This document shows positions 41,337 to 53,525 of a DNA stretch of 64,000 bases, piece after piece. Position 1 is the first letter of the stretch, and each line of letters starts with the position of its first letter. Made by a program: the position numbers and the translations under genes. This stretch comes from Marinobacterium marinum. Lineage in GTDB: Bacteria > Pseudomonadota > Gammaproteobacteria > Pseudomonadales > Balneatricaceae. A model generated the notes under the pieces. It saw nothing but the letters and a program-made list of their open reading frames with translations. It was not told where the DNA came from and ran no database searches. Where the stretch lies: assembly GCF_013868415.1 (NCBI RefSeq), contig NZ_JACEMT010000031.1, positions 1 through 64,000 on the forward strand, written 5' to 3'.

Positions 41337-43290
41337 ACGTCTCAGTACCGCTCGCCTGAACTGGCAGGAATCAATCCCTGAATCAGAACAGTTCGGGGAT
41401 ATCTATTTCAACCGGGCGGGCGGTGTCGCGGAAACCGAGCATGTGTTTCTCAACGCCAACCGCCTCGGTGAGCGCTTCTCTGCTCATAAGGGCGGCCATT
41501 TCGTCATTGCCGAAACCGGTTTTGGTACCGGTCTCAATTTTCTCTGTGCCCGGGCTCTCTGGCTGCAACAGGCACCCGCGCAAGGACAACTGCACTTCAT
41601 TTCCTGTGAAAAGTACCCACTGACAGCTGATGATCTGGCCCGTGCCTTGGCAGCCTTTCCTCAGTTCGCTGATGGGGCGGCGCAGTTGCTGAACGCCTAT
41701 CCGGCCCCGGTACCCGGTTTTTTCACTCTGCGTTTCGATGAAGGCCGTGTCCTGCTGACTCTGCTGCTCGGTGATGCACTGGACAGCCTGCCCCGACTGG
41801 ATGCTCGCGTAGATGCCTGGTTTCTGGACGGATTTGCCCCGTCTAAAAATCCGGAACTGTGGAACGAGCAACTGTTTGAACAGATCGCCCGTTTGAGCGG
41901 CCCCGGTACCAGTTGCGCGACCTTCACCGCTGCCGGCCTGGTACGGCGGGGACTTGAGGCCGCCGGTTTTGAAATTCAAAAAATCCCGGGCTTTGGCCGT
42001 AAGCGGGAGATGATCTGCGGCACCTTTACAGGCCCGTCGGGCTACAGGCCTCCTGCCGGGCAGCCCGTCTGGTTTCAACGCCCGCCCCCCATCCGAGACG
42101 ACCGCCCTGTCATCGTGATTGGCGCGGGGCTGGCCGGAGCCACAACTGCACGTGCACTGGCCGAGCAAGGCCTGCCCGTACTTGTGGTTGAACGTCATTC
42201 TGCCCCCGCTGCTGAAGGGTCCGGCAATCCGCAGGGGGCGCTTTATGCCAAGCTGCCGGCAAAACCTACGCCTCCCGGTCGCTTCCACCTGGCCGGACTC
42301 AACTACACTCGTGCACTGATCCGGCACCTCCAGGGCTTGTACCCAACACTTGGCCAGTTGTGTGGCGTTCTGCAACTGGCAACAAACGACAAGGAACGGC
42401 AACGACAACAGCAGCTGATCGAAACGGGAGCCTACCCGGACACTCTGGTGCGTCTCGTTTCAGCAACCGAGGCCTCTGAGCTGGCCGCGCAGCCCTGCCC
42501 CTCTTCCGCGCTGTTTTTCCCTGCAGCAGGCTGGGTATCACCACCGGCTCTTTGCCGTTACCTGCTGGACCACCCATTGATCCAGTGCCACTACAACATG
42601 CAGGTTGAAGCACTGCAGCCGACCGATACCGGCTGGCAGTTGGCCGGCACGGATTTCAGTGCCGCCCGGGTTGTCATCTGCTGCGCCAATGAAGCCCTGA
42701 GATTCGAACAGCTGGCGCACCTGCCCCTCAAGCCGATCCGCGGCCAAACCACGCAAACGGAACAACCATCCGGAATGCCGCCACTGAATACCGTGGTTTG
42801 CGGCGAGGGCTATATATCGCCACCACTGCAGGGGCATTACTGCTTTGGCGCCTCGTTCAAGCTCAAGGATACTCGGCTGGATATCCGTGACACCGAACAC
42901 CAGCACAATCTGGACATTTTGCACCGGGCCCTGCCGCAACTGGCCGATGCTTTGGCCTGCCAGCCCCGGCAGGGCCGTGCCGCCCTGCGCTGCAGTAGCG
43001 CCGACTACTTGCCCCTGGTCGGCCCGGTAGCCGATCAGCAGCGCTTTGTGACGACCTACGCCAAGCTGCGGGATGACGCACGCTGGCAATTCGATACACC
43101 CCCCCCTCTGCTGCCCGGACTCTTTGTCAACACCGGACACGGTTCCAAAGGCCTGATCAGCTGCCCTATCAGCGCACAGCTGCTGGCCGGACAGATCAGT
43201 GGAGCACCTCTGCCCCTGGAAGATGAACTGATCCGAATCATTCACCCGGCACGATTTACGATCAGGCATCTGATCCGACAGACGCTATAA
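41329..43290 (+). CDS. mnmC: Bifunctional tRNA modification enzyme MnmC
   Basis: A 653-residue fusion that completes mnm5s2U at the wobble base of several tRNAs. The N-terminal methyltransferase domain (about 1-240) has FVIAETGFGTGLNFLCARAL, DAWFLDGFAPSKNPELWNEQ and FGRKREMICG. The C-terminal FAD-dependent oxidase (about 260-640) has the nucleotide fold VIVIGAGLAGATTARALAEQ, VLVVERH and GNPQGALYAKL, and ends with NTGHGSKGLISCPISAQLLA. Both halves look complete. The position after mrpG appears to be chance coupling rather than pathway logic. Confidence 0.95.
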   Translation: MNERLSTARLNWQESIPESEQFGDIYFNRAGGVAETEHVFLNANRLGERFSAHKGGHFVIAETGFGTGLNFLCARALWLQQAPAQGQLHFISCEKYPLTADDLARALAAFPQFADGAAQLLNAYPAPVPGFFTLRFDEGRVLLTLLLGDALDSLPRLDARVDAWFLDGFAPSKNPELWNEQLFEQIARLSGPGTSCATFTAAGLVRRGLEAAGFEIQKIPGFGRKREMICGTFTGPSGYRPPAGQPVWFQRPPPIRDDRPVIVIGAGLAGATTARALAEQGLPVLVVERHSAPAAEGSGNPQGALYAKLPAKPTPPGRFHLAGLNYTRALIRHLQGLYPTLGQLCGVLQLATNDKERQRQQQLIETGAYPDTLVRLVSATEASELAAQPCPSSALFFPAAGWVSPPALCRYLLDHPLIQCHYNMQVEALQPTDTGWQLAGTDFSAARVVICCANEALRFEQLAHLPLKPIRGQTTQTEQPSGMPPLNTVVCGEGYISPPLQGHYCFGASFKLKDTRLDIRDTEHQHNLDILHRALPQLADALACQPRQGRAALRCSSADYLPLVGPVADQQRFVTTYAKLRDDARWQFDTPPPLLPGLFVNTGHGSKGLISCPISAQLLAGQISGAPLPLEDELIRIIHPARFTIRHLIRQTL

Positions 43291-43291
43291 T
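43286..43291 (+). promoter_or_regulatory. Possible -10 box before the CBS-domain gene
   Basis: TATAAT occurs at the very end of mnmC, 35 bp before the next start codon. I see no good -35 at the usual distance, so this is tentative. Confidence 0.25.
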
Positions 43292-43325
43292 CAGAATACC
43301 GGTGCAATTGCGGAGGTAGCAGGTT

Positions 43326-43976
43326 ATGGCACTTGTGGTATATGACCAGGGGTATCGTATCCAGACGCCGGTGGATTCGCTATTTCGTCAGCGTGGCGTC
43401 GAAGCCCTCAGTGCCGGCCAGGCCAGCGCGAGTGTCCCGGGTGGAGATGAGCCCATACGCCAGCAACAGGCACTGGAAAAGCGCTTGGAGCTGTCGCATG
43501 AGCGCTTTCAGCTCCCGTCTCGGCAGGACAGTGATTATAAAACCTATCAGAAAAGCGGTTCCGCCCCGGAAACATCCCGACATCCATCTCTTAAGGCCGG
43601 GCAGATCATGTCCAGCCCGGTGTTGACCATCCCGTTGAAAACCAGCCTGCGCCAGGCTTGGGAGATGATGCTGAATCAGGAAGTATCGCACCTGGTGGTC
43701 GTTGATGAAGACCAGCGCGCGCTGGGACTGCTGTCACGGGAAGATATCGTTCGACGCGGTACCGATTCCCCGATCAGCATCAGCCAGGCCTACCAGCGGC
43801 AGATAATCGTGGCCTCGCCCGATACCGCCGTCACCAGCTTGGCTGCCAGTTTTGTGCGCTATGCCATTACGGCCATCCCTGTCATCAGCAATGATGACAG
43901 ACTGACCGGTATCGTCTGCAGAACAGACCTGATCCGCATGTTGATCAATGAAGAAGGGCTGGATCGCTGGGCCTGA
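43326..43976 (+). CDS. CBS-domain protein
   Basis: A 216-residue soluble protein. The first 90 residues are hydrophilic and of unknown fold. Two CBS motifs follow (about 93-150 and 155-210): LKAGQIMSSPVLTIPLKTSL, QEVSHLVVVDEDQRALGLLS, REDIV, then VRYAITAIPVISNDDRLTGI and CRTDLIRMLI. A CBS pair usually binds an adenine nucleotide to sense energy state. GGAGG lies upstream. It converges with the DUF4126 gene. The target process is not evident. Confidence 0.85.
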   Translation: MALVVYDQGYRIQTPVDSLFRQRGVEALSAGQASASVPGGDEPIRQQQALEKRLELSHERFQLPSRQDSDYKTYQKSGSAPETSRHPSLKAGQIMSSPVLTIPLKTSLRQAWEMMLNQEVSHLVVVDEDQRALGLLSREDIVRRGTDSPISISQAYQRQIIVASPDTAVTSLAASFVRYAITAIPVISNDDRLTGIVCRTDLIRMLINEEGLDRWA

Positions 43977-43991
43977 CCCGGCGGTCCCGAC

Positions 43992-44672
43992 TCAGCGCGG
44001 CGGCAGCTGGCGCCCAGAAGCCCGTGCCGCCGTCTTTGCCAGATCATCCTGCTCACGACTCCCCGAGCGCCCCCTGAAAAAGCGGGCAACCGCCGTAAAT
44101 ACGCGCCGGATGGCGCGCCAGAGCCGAGGCAATAGCCAGATCAGCAACACAATGAAAGCGATCAGGCAGCCCAGAAACCAGAGCGGATGATTCAGAGCAG
44201 CCCAAAGCCCCCCGATGACCAGCAAATCCTCGCTGAAGGACGCGGTCCAATTGGTCAGCGGCTCCGGCGAGGTGTTGATCAGCACCCGTGTGCCGGATTT
44301 GAGAGCGTGGCTGCCTGCAGCCATTGAAGCTCCAGCCAACGCGGCTGCCAGCTCGACCGCCGGATTCAGATCTCCCACGGCTCCTGCCGCCAGAGCCGCA
44401 CCGGCCGGTATCCGAATAAAGGTATGCAGCCCGTCCCAACCGGTGTCGACACCGGGCGTCTTGTCGGCAAAGAATTCGACGCAGTACATGAAGCCGGCCA
44501 CCAGCAGGACCAGAGGATCCGACACGATTTCAAGTCCCGGCGGCAAGGCCAGGTGCCCCATGTTGGACAACACGCCCAGCATCAGAATCGTGGCATACAA
44601 GTTGATGCCGCTGGCCCAGGCCACCCCCATGGACAGAGCAATCATTGAACTGATCTGGTCCAGTTGGCCCAT
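43992..44672 (-). CDS. DUF4126 family membrane protein
   Basis: A 226-residue membrane protein with four or five helices and a basic C-terminal tail rich in Arg. SMGVAWASGINLYATILMLG, FMYCVEFFADKTPGVDTGWD and FIRIPAGAALAAGAVG are typical of the DUF4126 family. Function unknown. It is the last gene of the long ccm-zipA-ligA direction, starting 10 bp after yheU. Confidence 0.85.
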   Translation of the reverse strand: MGQLDQISSMIALSMGVAWASGINLYATILMLGVLSNMGHLALPPGLEIVSDPLVLLVAGFMYCVEFFADKTPGVDTGWDGLHTFIRIPAGAALAAGAVGDLNPAVELAAALAGASMAAGSHALKSGTRVLINTSPEPLTNWTASFSEDLLVIGGLWAALNHPLWFLGCLIAFIVLLIWLLPRLWRAIRRVFTAVARFFRGRSGSREQDDLAKTAARASGRQLPPR

Positions 44673-44682
44673 CCACGCTACC

Positions 44683-47270
<2,588 letters not shown>

Positions 47271-47301
47271 TCAATTCGGCTTGGTCGGGTTGAAACGAAA
47301 G

Positions 47302-47322
47302 CGGGCCTTAATTGGCCCGCCG
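47302..47322 (-). terminator. Hairpin spanning the zipA stop codon
   Basis: GCGGGCC and GGCCCGC flank AATTAA, so the zipA stop lies in the loop; on the minus strand the stem is followed by TTTCGTTT. It could terminate or attenuate transcription before ligA, but the T-run is interrupted. Confidence 0.4.
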
Positions 47323-48573
47323 TTGACGTTTGTGCATCTCATAATCACGAATGCGTTCGCGATAGTGTTCCTTGGTTTGCGGCCGCATGACCGACCGGTC
47401 TTCATCCAGCAAATCACCCTTCAGGTGCTTGGCCAGCGTTTCAGCAGTTGCCAGCATGCATTCGTACGCGGTCATTGCATCCGATGGCTCGTCCATCGAC
47501 ATGAAAAAAGTCACCGCTGGCGTTTCCAGTGCTTCCAGATTATGCGGGTCAAAGGTGCCCGGTGCCACGGCATTCGCCATACTGAACTGTATGGGTGAGT
47601 CCGGCGTATTATCTTCCGGACGGTGATAGATGGCCATTTCACCCCATTCCATACCACAGGCCGTGACAATCCTGCCCAGTACAGGGCCCGACAGCTGTTC
47701 TCCATTATGCCCGACCACTGTAATAATCAGGACATTCTCGGGGTCCGGCAGGCTTCTTGGGCCCCGTACCGCAGCGGGCTCCATGGCATCAGTCACCACC
47801 GCCGTCTCCTGCAGAGCCGGATGCCAATCATCATCGCGTTCGGGCCTCAGCTCCTCGACCGGCTTCACGGCCTCCGGTTCAGGCTCCCTGTATTCCGGCT
47901 CAGGCAACTCAACCTCCGGTTGATGACCATGAGCACTGTCTTCCGGGGCTGGTCTCATATCCGCCGCTTCAGCCAGATCGTCAAAGCGGCCATGGTGATC
48001 GACCGCGACTTCGGCCTGCTCGGCCCAGTGTTGCGTTTCGCCCCCGACAACAGGCTGCTGACAGCTGTCCGCTCTCTCTTCACGGGCATCGGACGGCACC
48101 ACTTCGTCTTTCAGCACCGGGATGGGCTGCTCCGGTTCGGTTTCGACCGGCACATCCCGACTATCCGTTACGACTGCTGCCGACTCGGGCGCCGCCGCAT
48201 GACCTGACGTCACTTCAAAAGCGGCACGCCGCGGGGCCGTGCCTACGGTCGGCGGGATATCGTCAAACAGGGGATCCATCTCCTGCAAGTTCTGTGACTC
48301 TCCTCGGTCAGCGTAGGTGTCCTCGGCAAAACCGGGTTCCACTCGTGGCCGATCCTCTAGAGGTCGTCCCTCATGATCACGCAAACGCGCGCCACCGTTG
48401 GGCAGCTCCGGATTATGGGAACTGTCTTCGTCGGGCAGGTCGGACAGGGTACTGTCGATATCAAGCCGCAAGCGGCCCCGGTTGGCGCTTACCCTGCGCC
48501 ATCCGTCCACCAGTATCAGTATTACAATCAGTATACCGCCGATGATGAGCCACTCGCGCAGACTGATATCCAT
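47308..48573 (-). CDS. zipA: Cell division protein ZipA
   Basis: A 421-residue FtsZ-anchoring protein. An N-terminal transmembrane helix (MDISLREWLIIGGILIVILI) is followed by a basic stretch, a long acidic Pro/Glu-rich linker (about 35-270) and the C-terminal FtsZ-binding domain (about 280-410: NVLIITVVGHNGEQLSGPVL, IYHRPEDN, FSMANAVAPGTFDPHNLEAL). zipA next to ligA is a conserved pairing in gammaproteobacteria. Here ccmI, rather than smc, is upstream. Confidence 0.94.
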   Translation of the reverse strand: MDISLREWLIIGGILIVILILVDGWRRVSANRGRLRLDIDSTLSDLPDEDSSHNPELPNGGARLRDHEGRPLEDRPRVEPGFAEDTYADRGESQNLQEMDPLFDDIPPTVGTAPRRAAFEVTSGHAAAPESAAVVTDSRDVPVETEPEQPIPVLKDEVVPSDAREERADSCQQPVVGGETQHWAEQAEVAVDHHGRFDDLAEAADMRPAPEDSAHGHQPEVELPEPEYREPEPEAVKPVEELRPERDDDWHPALQETAVVTDAMEPAAVRGPRSLPDPENVLIITVVGHNGEQLSGPVLGRIVTACGMEWGEMAIYHRPEDNTPDSPIQFSMANAVAPGTFDPHNLEALETPAVTFFMSMDEPSDAMTAYECMLATAETLAKHLKGDLLDEDRSVMRPQTKEHYRERIRDYEMHKRQRRAN

Positions 48574-48608
48574 GTTGTCGCCTTACCCTGTTGTTGTGTC
48601 GCCGAAGA

Positions 48609-49850
48609 TTACTGTACCACCTGATCAATGACCAGTGTAACAGGCTCATCGCCGCCAGTTGTAGCAATTGGGCTCAACAAGCCCTGCAGATCGCCGGTCT
48701 GAGGCATCGGCTGCCCTGACAAACTGACTCGTGCGCTGACCTCGACTTCTGCCTGAGACGACAGACGCGCCTGAGGCGTCATCGCCAGTGAATCGTTCAG
48801 CTCGATTTCCAGCGGCAGGTCTTTGACCTGACGCTTGACCGCTGCCAGTGGCATGCGACCACCCACCGGACGCGCAAAGATAAAGACTGTGTGCTCGGGG
48901 TCAAGCCCTTCCGCCAGTTCCGGCGCCAGCGACACCTGCAAAAGGATACGAGCTTCGGCCAGCTCAGGCAGGTCCGGCACCGGCTGCCCGGCTGCAATCA
49001 GTTCATCCCGTGCACGGCTGATACCCGCCTTCAAAGGCTCTACCGCCGCACCCTCGGCGTTTACCAGCGCCTTGCGCCAATGCTCGATCGCGGCCGCGTA
49101 ATCCTGCTGTTCATAGGCATCGATCCCCAGCAGGCCCAGAGCCGCCATTTCATAAGGGTCCAACACCAGCGTCCGGTCAATGCGCGCGCGAATCCGCTCA
49201 TCCATCTGACCATTGTTGGCAAAATACATTGCCTGCGCCAGCTGTCCCATGACACCAGGGTACTGAGGCGCATCTTCCGGCAGATACTTGAGCACCTGCT
49301 CAAACGCTTTCTCGCCGGCGGCATAATCGCCGGTGTTCATGTGTGTATTGGCCAGCAGGTACCAGCCTTCCGGGTTTTCCGGGTCATTCTCAAGCTGCAT
49401 TTTCAGCGCGGCCAGTGCCTGCTCCAGCGAGGGCTCACCTTCACCCGGCGCCGGCATTTGCAGGGCAACGGCCAGATCATCGGCACGTCCGAGATGGTTG
49501 TACAACCCCAGTGCAGCAGCCGGGATCATCAGTGCCAGCAGGGTAATTGTCACCAGCTGGGGCTGACCCACCGGGGTACGCTGAACCGGCTGTTCCGGCT
49601 TGTCTTCCGCATCGATCAGCAGGTTACGTTCCAGTTCCAGCTTCAGCGTGGCGAACTCGGCCTCGGCCAAAGTCCCCTGATCACGCTCGTTCTCCAGCTC
49701 ACTCAGGCGTTCACGGAAAATATCGATGTTCTGCTGGCGACGACCGGCGGCCTCGGCCTTCGCTTGACGACGATAGCCCAGCAGCGGCCAAAAGATAATG
49801 GCGATGGCAACCAGGGTCAGTAACCCTATGCCTATCCACAGGTTGGTCAT
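48609..49850 (-). CDS. ccmI: Cytochrome c biogenesis protein CcmI
   Basis: A 413-residue apocytochrome c chaperone. Two N-terminal membrane helices (about 5-25 and 100-118) enclose a cytoplasmic segment with a leucine-zipper-like pattern. TPR repeats (about 140-280: LENDPENPEGWYLLANTHMN, DYAAGEKAFEQVLKYLPEDA) and a C-terminal beta domain follow. It delivers apocytochrome to the CcmF/CcmH heme lyase. The start overlaps ccmH by ATGA. Confidence 0.92.
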   Translation of the reverse strand: MTNLWIGIGLLTLVAIAIIFWPLLGYRRQAKAEAAGRRQQNIDIFRERLSELENERDQGTLAEAEFATLKLELERNLLIDAEDKPEQPVQRTPVGQPQLVTITLLALMIPAAALGLYNHLGRADDLAVALQMPAPGEGEPSLEQALAALKMQLENDPENPEGWYLLANTHMNTGDYAAGEKAFEQVLKYLPEDAPQYPGVMGQLAQAMYFANNGQMDERIRARIDRTLVLDPYEMAALGLLGIDAYEQQDYAAAIEHWRKALVNAEGAAVEPLKAGISRARDELIAAGQPVPDLPELAEARILLQVSLAPELAEGLDPEHTVFIFARPVGGRMPLAAVKRQVKDLPLEIELNDSLAMTPQARLSSQAEVEVSARVSLSGQPMPQTGDLQGLLSPIATTGGDEPVTLVIDQVVQ

Positions 49851-50368
49851 TGATCAGAATCCTGTTGCAGTAACTTGTTGAGACGCGCGGACTCGTCTGC
49901 GCTCAGCTCCGCGCTGGCCTGGTACCGGCCTGACGATTCGGCGCTATTCACCTCGGCTCCGGATGCGGGAGCTGCCGTCTGCTGACGGCGCCGGTTACGG
50001 CTGATTAACACCACTACTATCAGACCGATTGCCAGCAATACGAAGGGGCCGTACCACAGCAGCCAGGTCGTGGCATTAACCTTGGGTCGGTAGAGTACGA
50101 ACTCTCCGTAGCGGGTCACCATGAAGTCGATGATGCCGTCATTGGCCTCTCCCTCTTCCAGCATGCGGTATACCTCACGGCGCAGGTCTGCCGCCAGGGG
50201 CGCATCCGAGTCGGAAATATTCTGGTTCTGACACTTGGGACAGCGCAGCACGTTGGTCAGCTCATGAAAACGCTGCTCGTTTTCCTCACTGGAAAACTCA
50301 TAAGCATCAATCGTGGCCTGAGCCGTCAACGGCAGCCACACCAGAGCCAGCAATAGCCAAAATCTCAT
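49847..50368 (-). CDS. ccmH: Cytochrome c biogenesis thiol protein CcmH
   Basis: A 173-residue membrane-anchored thioredox protein: signal peptide MRFWLLLALVWLPLTAQA, CXXC motif C43/C46 (LRCPKCQNQNI), and a transmembrane helix at about 104-123. It reduces the apocytochrome heme-binding cysteines together with CcmG. The C-terminal extension is hydrophilic. Overlaps ccmG and ccmI by 4 bp. Confidence 0.94.
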   Translation of the reverse strand: MRFWLLLALVWLPLTAQATIDAYEFSSEENEQRFHELTNVLRCPKCQNQNISDSDAPLAADLRREVYRMLEEGEANDGIIDFMVTRYGEFVLYRPKVNATTWLLWYGPFVLLAIGLIVVVLISRNRRRQQTAAPASGAEVNSAESSGRYQASAELSADESARLNKLLQQDSDQ

Positions 50369-50916
50369 TGCGCCCCCTCCTGTTCAACCTGCTGCATTAC
50401 CTGTTTCAGGGTTTTCCAGACTTCCGCATCAACCGCACCGACATGGCGGTAACGCACCGCACCGGTTTTATCCAGCACATAGGTTTCCGGTGCACCGTAT
50501 ACCCCCATGTCCAGCCCCAGAGAGCCATCGATATCCAGCACCACTTTCTGGTAGGGGTTGTAATAACGGCGCAGCCATTCCTGCGCCTTGGCGGGCTCAT
50601 CCTTGTAGTTGATCCCGTAAATGGTGACGCCCTCTTCCCGCTGCAGGCGGTTAAGAAAACCATGCTCTTCCTTACAGGTCGGGCACCAGGTCGCCCACAC
50701 ATTCAACAACGCCACTTCACCCTTCAGGTCATCCGGGGTCAGCATTTTGTCCAGCTCGGTCAGCGACGGCAGCTCAAAAGCCGGCACCGGCCGCCGCTCT
50801 TCCGCCAGCCTGGACGGCAGCTCGCGAGGATCAAGCGACAGGCCGACCCACAGAAAGACACCCAACCCGATGAAGATCAGCAGAGGGATAAAGGCCAACA
50901 ACTTGCGACTTTGCAT
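50365..50916 (-). CDS. ccmG: Periplasmic thioredoxin CcmG/DsbE
   Basis: A 183-residue membrane-tethered thioredoxin. One N-terminal helix (about 7-26) and active site C78/C81 (WATWCPTCKEEHG), followed by INYKDEPAKAQEWLRRY and VYGAPETYVLDKTGAVRYRH. It supplies reductant for apocytochrome c maturation. It lies 15 bp after ccmF. Confidence 0.95.
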   Translation of the reverse strand: MQSRKLLAFIPLLIFIGLGVFLWVGLSLDPRELPSRLAEERRPVPAFELPSLTELDKMLTPDDLKGEVALLNVWATWCPTCKEEHGFLNRLQREEGVTIYGINYKDEPAKAQEWLRRYYNPYQKVVLDIDGSLGLDMGVYGAPETYVLDKTGAVRYRHVGAVDAEVWKTLKQVMQQVEQEGAQ

Positions 50917-50931
50917 CTCAACCTCCCGGGG

Positions 50932-52884
50932 TCAGGCCGCAGCCGAACTCATACGCTTGCGGTAACGCGGATCAGATGCCGCCAGCAGACCACCCAGGGT
51001 CATCAGCAGACCACCCAGCCAGAGCCAGCGCACATACGGCTTGTACTGAATACGCACTGCCCAGGCTCCGTTTTCACGCGGTTCGCCCAGCGCAACATAG
51101 AGGTCACGTGTAAAGCCCGGATCGATGGCCGCTTCGGTCATCACGCTGCCACGTGCCGTGTACAGACGCTTTTCGGGGCGCATTTCGGTGTAGGGCTTGC
51201 CACGGTACAGCACCCGGATCTGCCCCTGATCCGAACTGTAGTTGGGACCTTCCACATGCTTGTTGCCGTCAAAGACAAAGGTGTAATCACGGAAGGTCAG
51301 CGTATCACCCGGCTGCATGCGCAGGTCACGCTGCTCACTGTAAATGGAGACCAGTGCCACGCCCACAACCAGCACGGCAACCCCGAGATGCGCCAGCACC
51401 ATGCCATAGTAGCTGCGACTCTGCTTGAGCAGCCCCGCCAGCTTTTCACGACGATGACGCAAACGGTTATAGAGATCACGCAGTCCGGCCAGCACAACCC
51501 ACCAGGCCAACACGATACCCAGTGTCACCCAGGGCTTCAGCTCACCGGCGTACAGCCAGGTGCACACGGCGCCCAGCAGAATCGCTACCAGTCCCGGCAA
51601 CCACAGCTGCTGTCCCAGCATCGTCAGCGACGTCTGTTTCCAGCGGCTGACAACCCCGGCCCCCATGAAGACCAGCATGATCGACATCAGCGGTACAAAG
51701 AGCGCGTTGAAGTACGGCGGCCCTACTGACAGTTTACCCATGCCCAACGCATCGACGATCAGCGGGTAGATGGTGCCAAGCAGAACCATGGCGCAGGACA
51801 CGACCAACAGCACGTTGTTGACCAGCAGCAGGCTTTCACGTGACAGCAGACCAAAACTGGACTCGCTGCGCATCTGACCTGCACGCAGCGCGTACAGCAC
51901 CAGAGAACCACCGATCACGACCGCCAGCATGATCAGGATAAACAGACCACGATCCGGGTCGGACGCAAAGGCATGAACCGAGGTCAAAACCCCCGAACGG
52001 ACCAGAAAGGTGCCCAGCAGACTGAGAGAAAAGGCGAAGATGGCCAGCAGCACCGTCCAGCTTTTGAAGACACCACGCTTTTCGGTCACGGCCAGGCTGT
52101 GCACCAGCGCGGTCCCCACCAGCCAGGGCATCAGTGACGCGTTTTCGACCGGATCCCAGAACCACCAGCCACCCCAGCCGAGTTCGTAGTAAGCCCACCA
52201 GCTGCCCAGCGCGATACCCAGAGTCAGAAACGCCCAGGCAACCGATGTCCACGGGCGAGACCAGCGAGCCCAGGCCGCATCCAGACGACCACTGAGCAAG
52301 GCTGCAATGGCAAATGCAAAGGCTACCGCAAAACCGACATAGCCCATGTACAGCATCGGCGGATGCACGATCAAACCGAAGTCCTGCAGCAGCGGGTTCA
52401 AGTCCGCACCCTGCTGTGGATAACCCGGCAGATAACGTTCAAACGGACTGGAGGTCAGTAGAATAAACAGGTAGAAACCGATAGAGACCCAGCCCATCAC
52501 GGCCAGTACTCGAGCAATGATATCCTGTGGCAGGTTGCGGCTTTTGATCGCCACTGCCAGCGTCCACCCGGCCAGAATCAGCACCCATAACAACAGGGAG
52601 CCCTCATGCCCTCCCCATACGGCGCTCAGGCGGAAATACCAGGGCAGTGCCGTATTGGAGTTGTTGGCCACGTAGACCACGGAGAAGTCGTTATCAAGAA
52701 ACGCCCAGCTCAGACACAAAAAACTGAACAGGGTAAACAGAAACATGCCCTTGCTCAGCGGGCGTGCGAAATCCATCCACAGGGTATTGCCGCGGCTCGC
52801 TCCGATCAATGGAACGGACGCCAGCAAGATCGCGAAACACAGTGCCAGAATGAGAGCGTATTCGCCCAACTCCGGTATGATCAT
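50932..52884 (-). CDS. ccmF: Cytochrome c heme lyase subunit CcmF
   Basis: A 650-residue polytopic protein with the tryptophan-rich heme-handling motif [20 protein letters not shown] and conserved [17 protein letters not shown], plus a soluble periplasmic part near the C-terminus ([20 protein letters not shown]). It transfers heme from holo-CcmE to apocytochrome c. The start overlaps ccmE by ATGA. Confidence 0.96.
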   Translation of the reverse strand: MIIPELGEYALILALCFAILLASVPLIGASRGNTLWMDFARPLSKGMFLFTLFSFLCLSWAFLDNDFSVVYVANNSNTALPWYFRLSAVWGGHEGSLLLWVLILAGWTLAVAIKSRNLPQDIIARVLAVMGWVSIGFYLFILLTSSPFERYLPGYPQQGADLNPLLQDFGLIVHPPMLYMGYVGFAVAFAFAIAALLSGRLDAAWARWSRPWTSVAWAFLTLGIALGSWWAYYELGWGGWWFWDPVENASLMPWLVGTALVHSLAVTEKRGVFKSWTVLLAIFAFSLSLLGTFLVRSGVLTSVHAFASDPDRGLFILIMLAVVIGGSLVLYALRAGQMRSESSFGLLSRESLLLVNNVLLVVSCAMVLLGTIYPLIVDALGMGKLSVGPPYFNALFVPLMSIMLVFMGAGVVSRWKQTSLTMLGQQLWLPGLVAILLGAVCTWLYAGELKPWVTLGIVLAWWVVLAGLRDLYNRLRHRREKLAGLLKQSRSYYGMVLAHLGVAVLVVGVALVSIYSEQRDLRMQPGDTLTFRDYTFVFDGNKHVEGPNYSSDQGQIRVLYRGKPYTEMRPEKRLYTARGSVMTEAAIDPGFTRDLYVALGEPRENGAWAVRIQYKPYVRWLWLGGLLMTLGGLLAASDPRYRKRMSSAAA

Positions 52885-53342
52885 TTATTGAACTCCTGCC
52901 CCTCGGGCATCGGCATTTTGCCTGCCTTTGCCAGCGCTTCTGCCACTTCCGGCGGCATGTAGTTTTCGTCGTGCTTGGCCAGTACTTCAACGGCTTCCAG
53001 CACGCCACGCTCATTCATGGCGCCCTGCGCCACAATGCCCTGACCTTCACGGAACAGGTCAGGCAGAATGCCCCTGTACTCGACAGTCACGGTCTTGTCG
53101 TAATCGGTAATATCAAAGCTGACAAACAGGGAGTCGGGATCACGCTGGACGCTGCCGTCCACGACCATGCCACCGGCACGAATGCGGGTGCTCAGAGGTG
53201 CCTCACCGGCCGCAATCTGCGTCGGCGAATAAAACAGGTTGATGTTCTGATTCAAGGCAAACAGTGTCAGTCCTACGGCGACACTGACGCCGACTACTAT
53301 GAACAAAACCACCATCAGCCGTTGTTTCCGTTTCGGTGTCAT
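52881..53342 (-). CDS. ccmE: Heme chaperone CcmE
   Basis: A 153-residue membrane-anchored heme carrier: one helix at about 9-29, an OB-fold domain, and the covalent heme site H124 with Y128 ([14 protein letters not shown]). It accepts heme from the CcmABCD complex. Overlaps ccmD and ccmF by 4 bp. Confidence 0.96.
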   Translation of the reverse strand: MTPKRKQRLMVVLFIVVGVSVAVGLTLFALNQNINLFYSPTQIAAGEAPLSTRIRAGGMVVDGSVQRDPDSLFVSFDITDYDKTVTVEYRGILPDLFREGQGIVAQGAMNERGVLEAVEVLAKHDENYMPPEVAEALAKAGKMPMPEGQEFNK

Positions 53343-53518
53343 CGTACCCCCTCCTCACGACGCAAGCGGCGCTTCTGTTCGGCCAGCAAGCGGTTGCGAC
53401 CCAGTTTTGGCACGATCAGATTAGCCGCCAGGACGGCAACTCCGAGACCGTAGCTGAGCCAGACATAGAGGCCATGCCCCCCCATGGCGAGAAATTCAGA
53501 AAAACTGTTAAAACTCAC
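53339..53518 (-). CDS. ccmD: Heme exporter protein CcmD
   Basis: A 59-residue protein with one helix ([20 protein letters not shown]) and a basic tail ([17 protein letters not shown]), the usual CcmD form. The GTG at 53518 is chosen because GAGG lies five bases upstream and it starts 5 bp after the ccmC stop; a longer frame exists inside ccmC. It helps release holo-CcmE from CcmC. Confidence 0.85.
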   Translation of the reverse strand: MSFNSFSEFLAMGGHGLYVWLSYGLGVAVLAANLIVPKLGRNRLLAEQKRRLRREEGVR

Positions 53519-53525
53519 CCCAACC

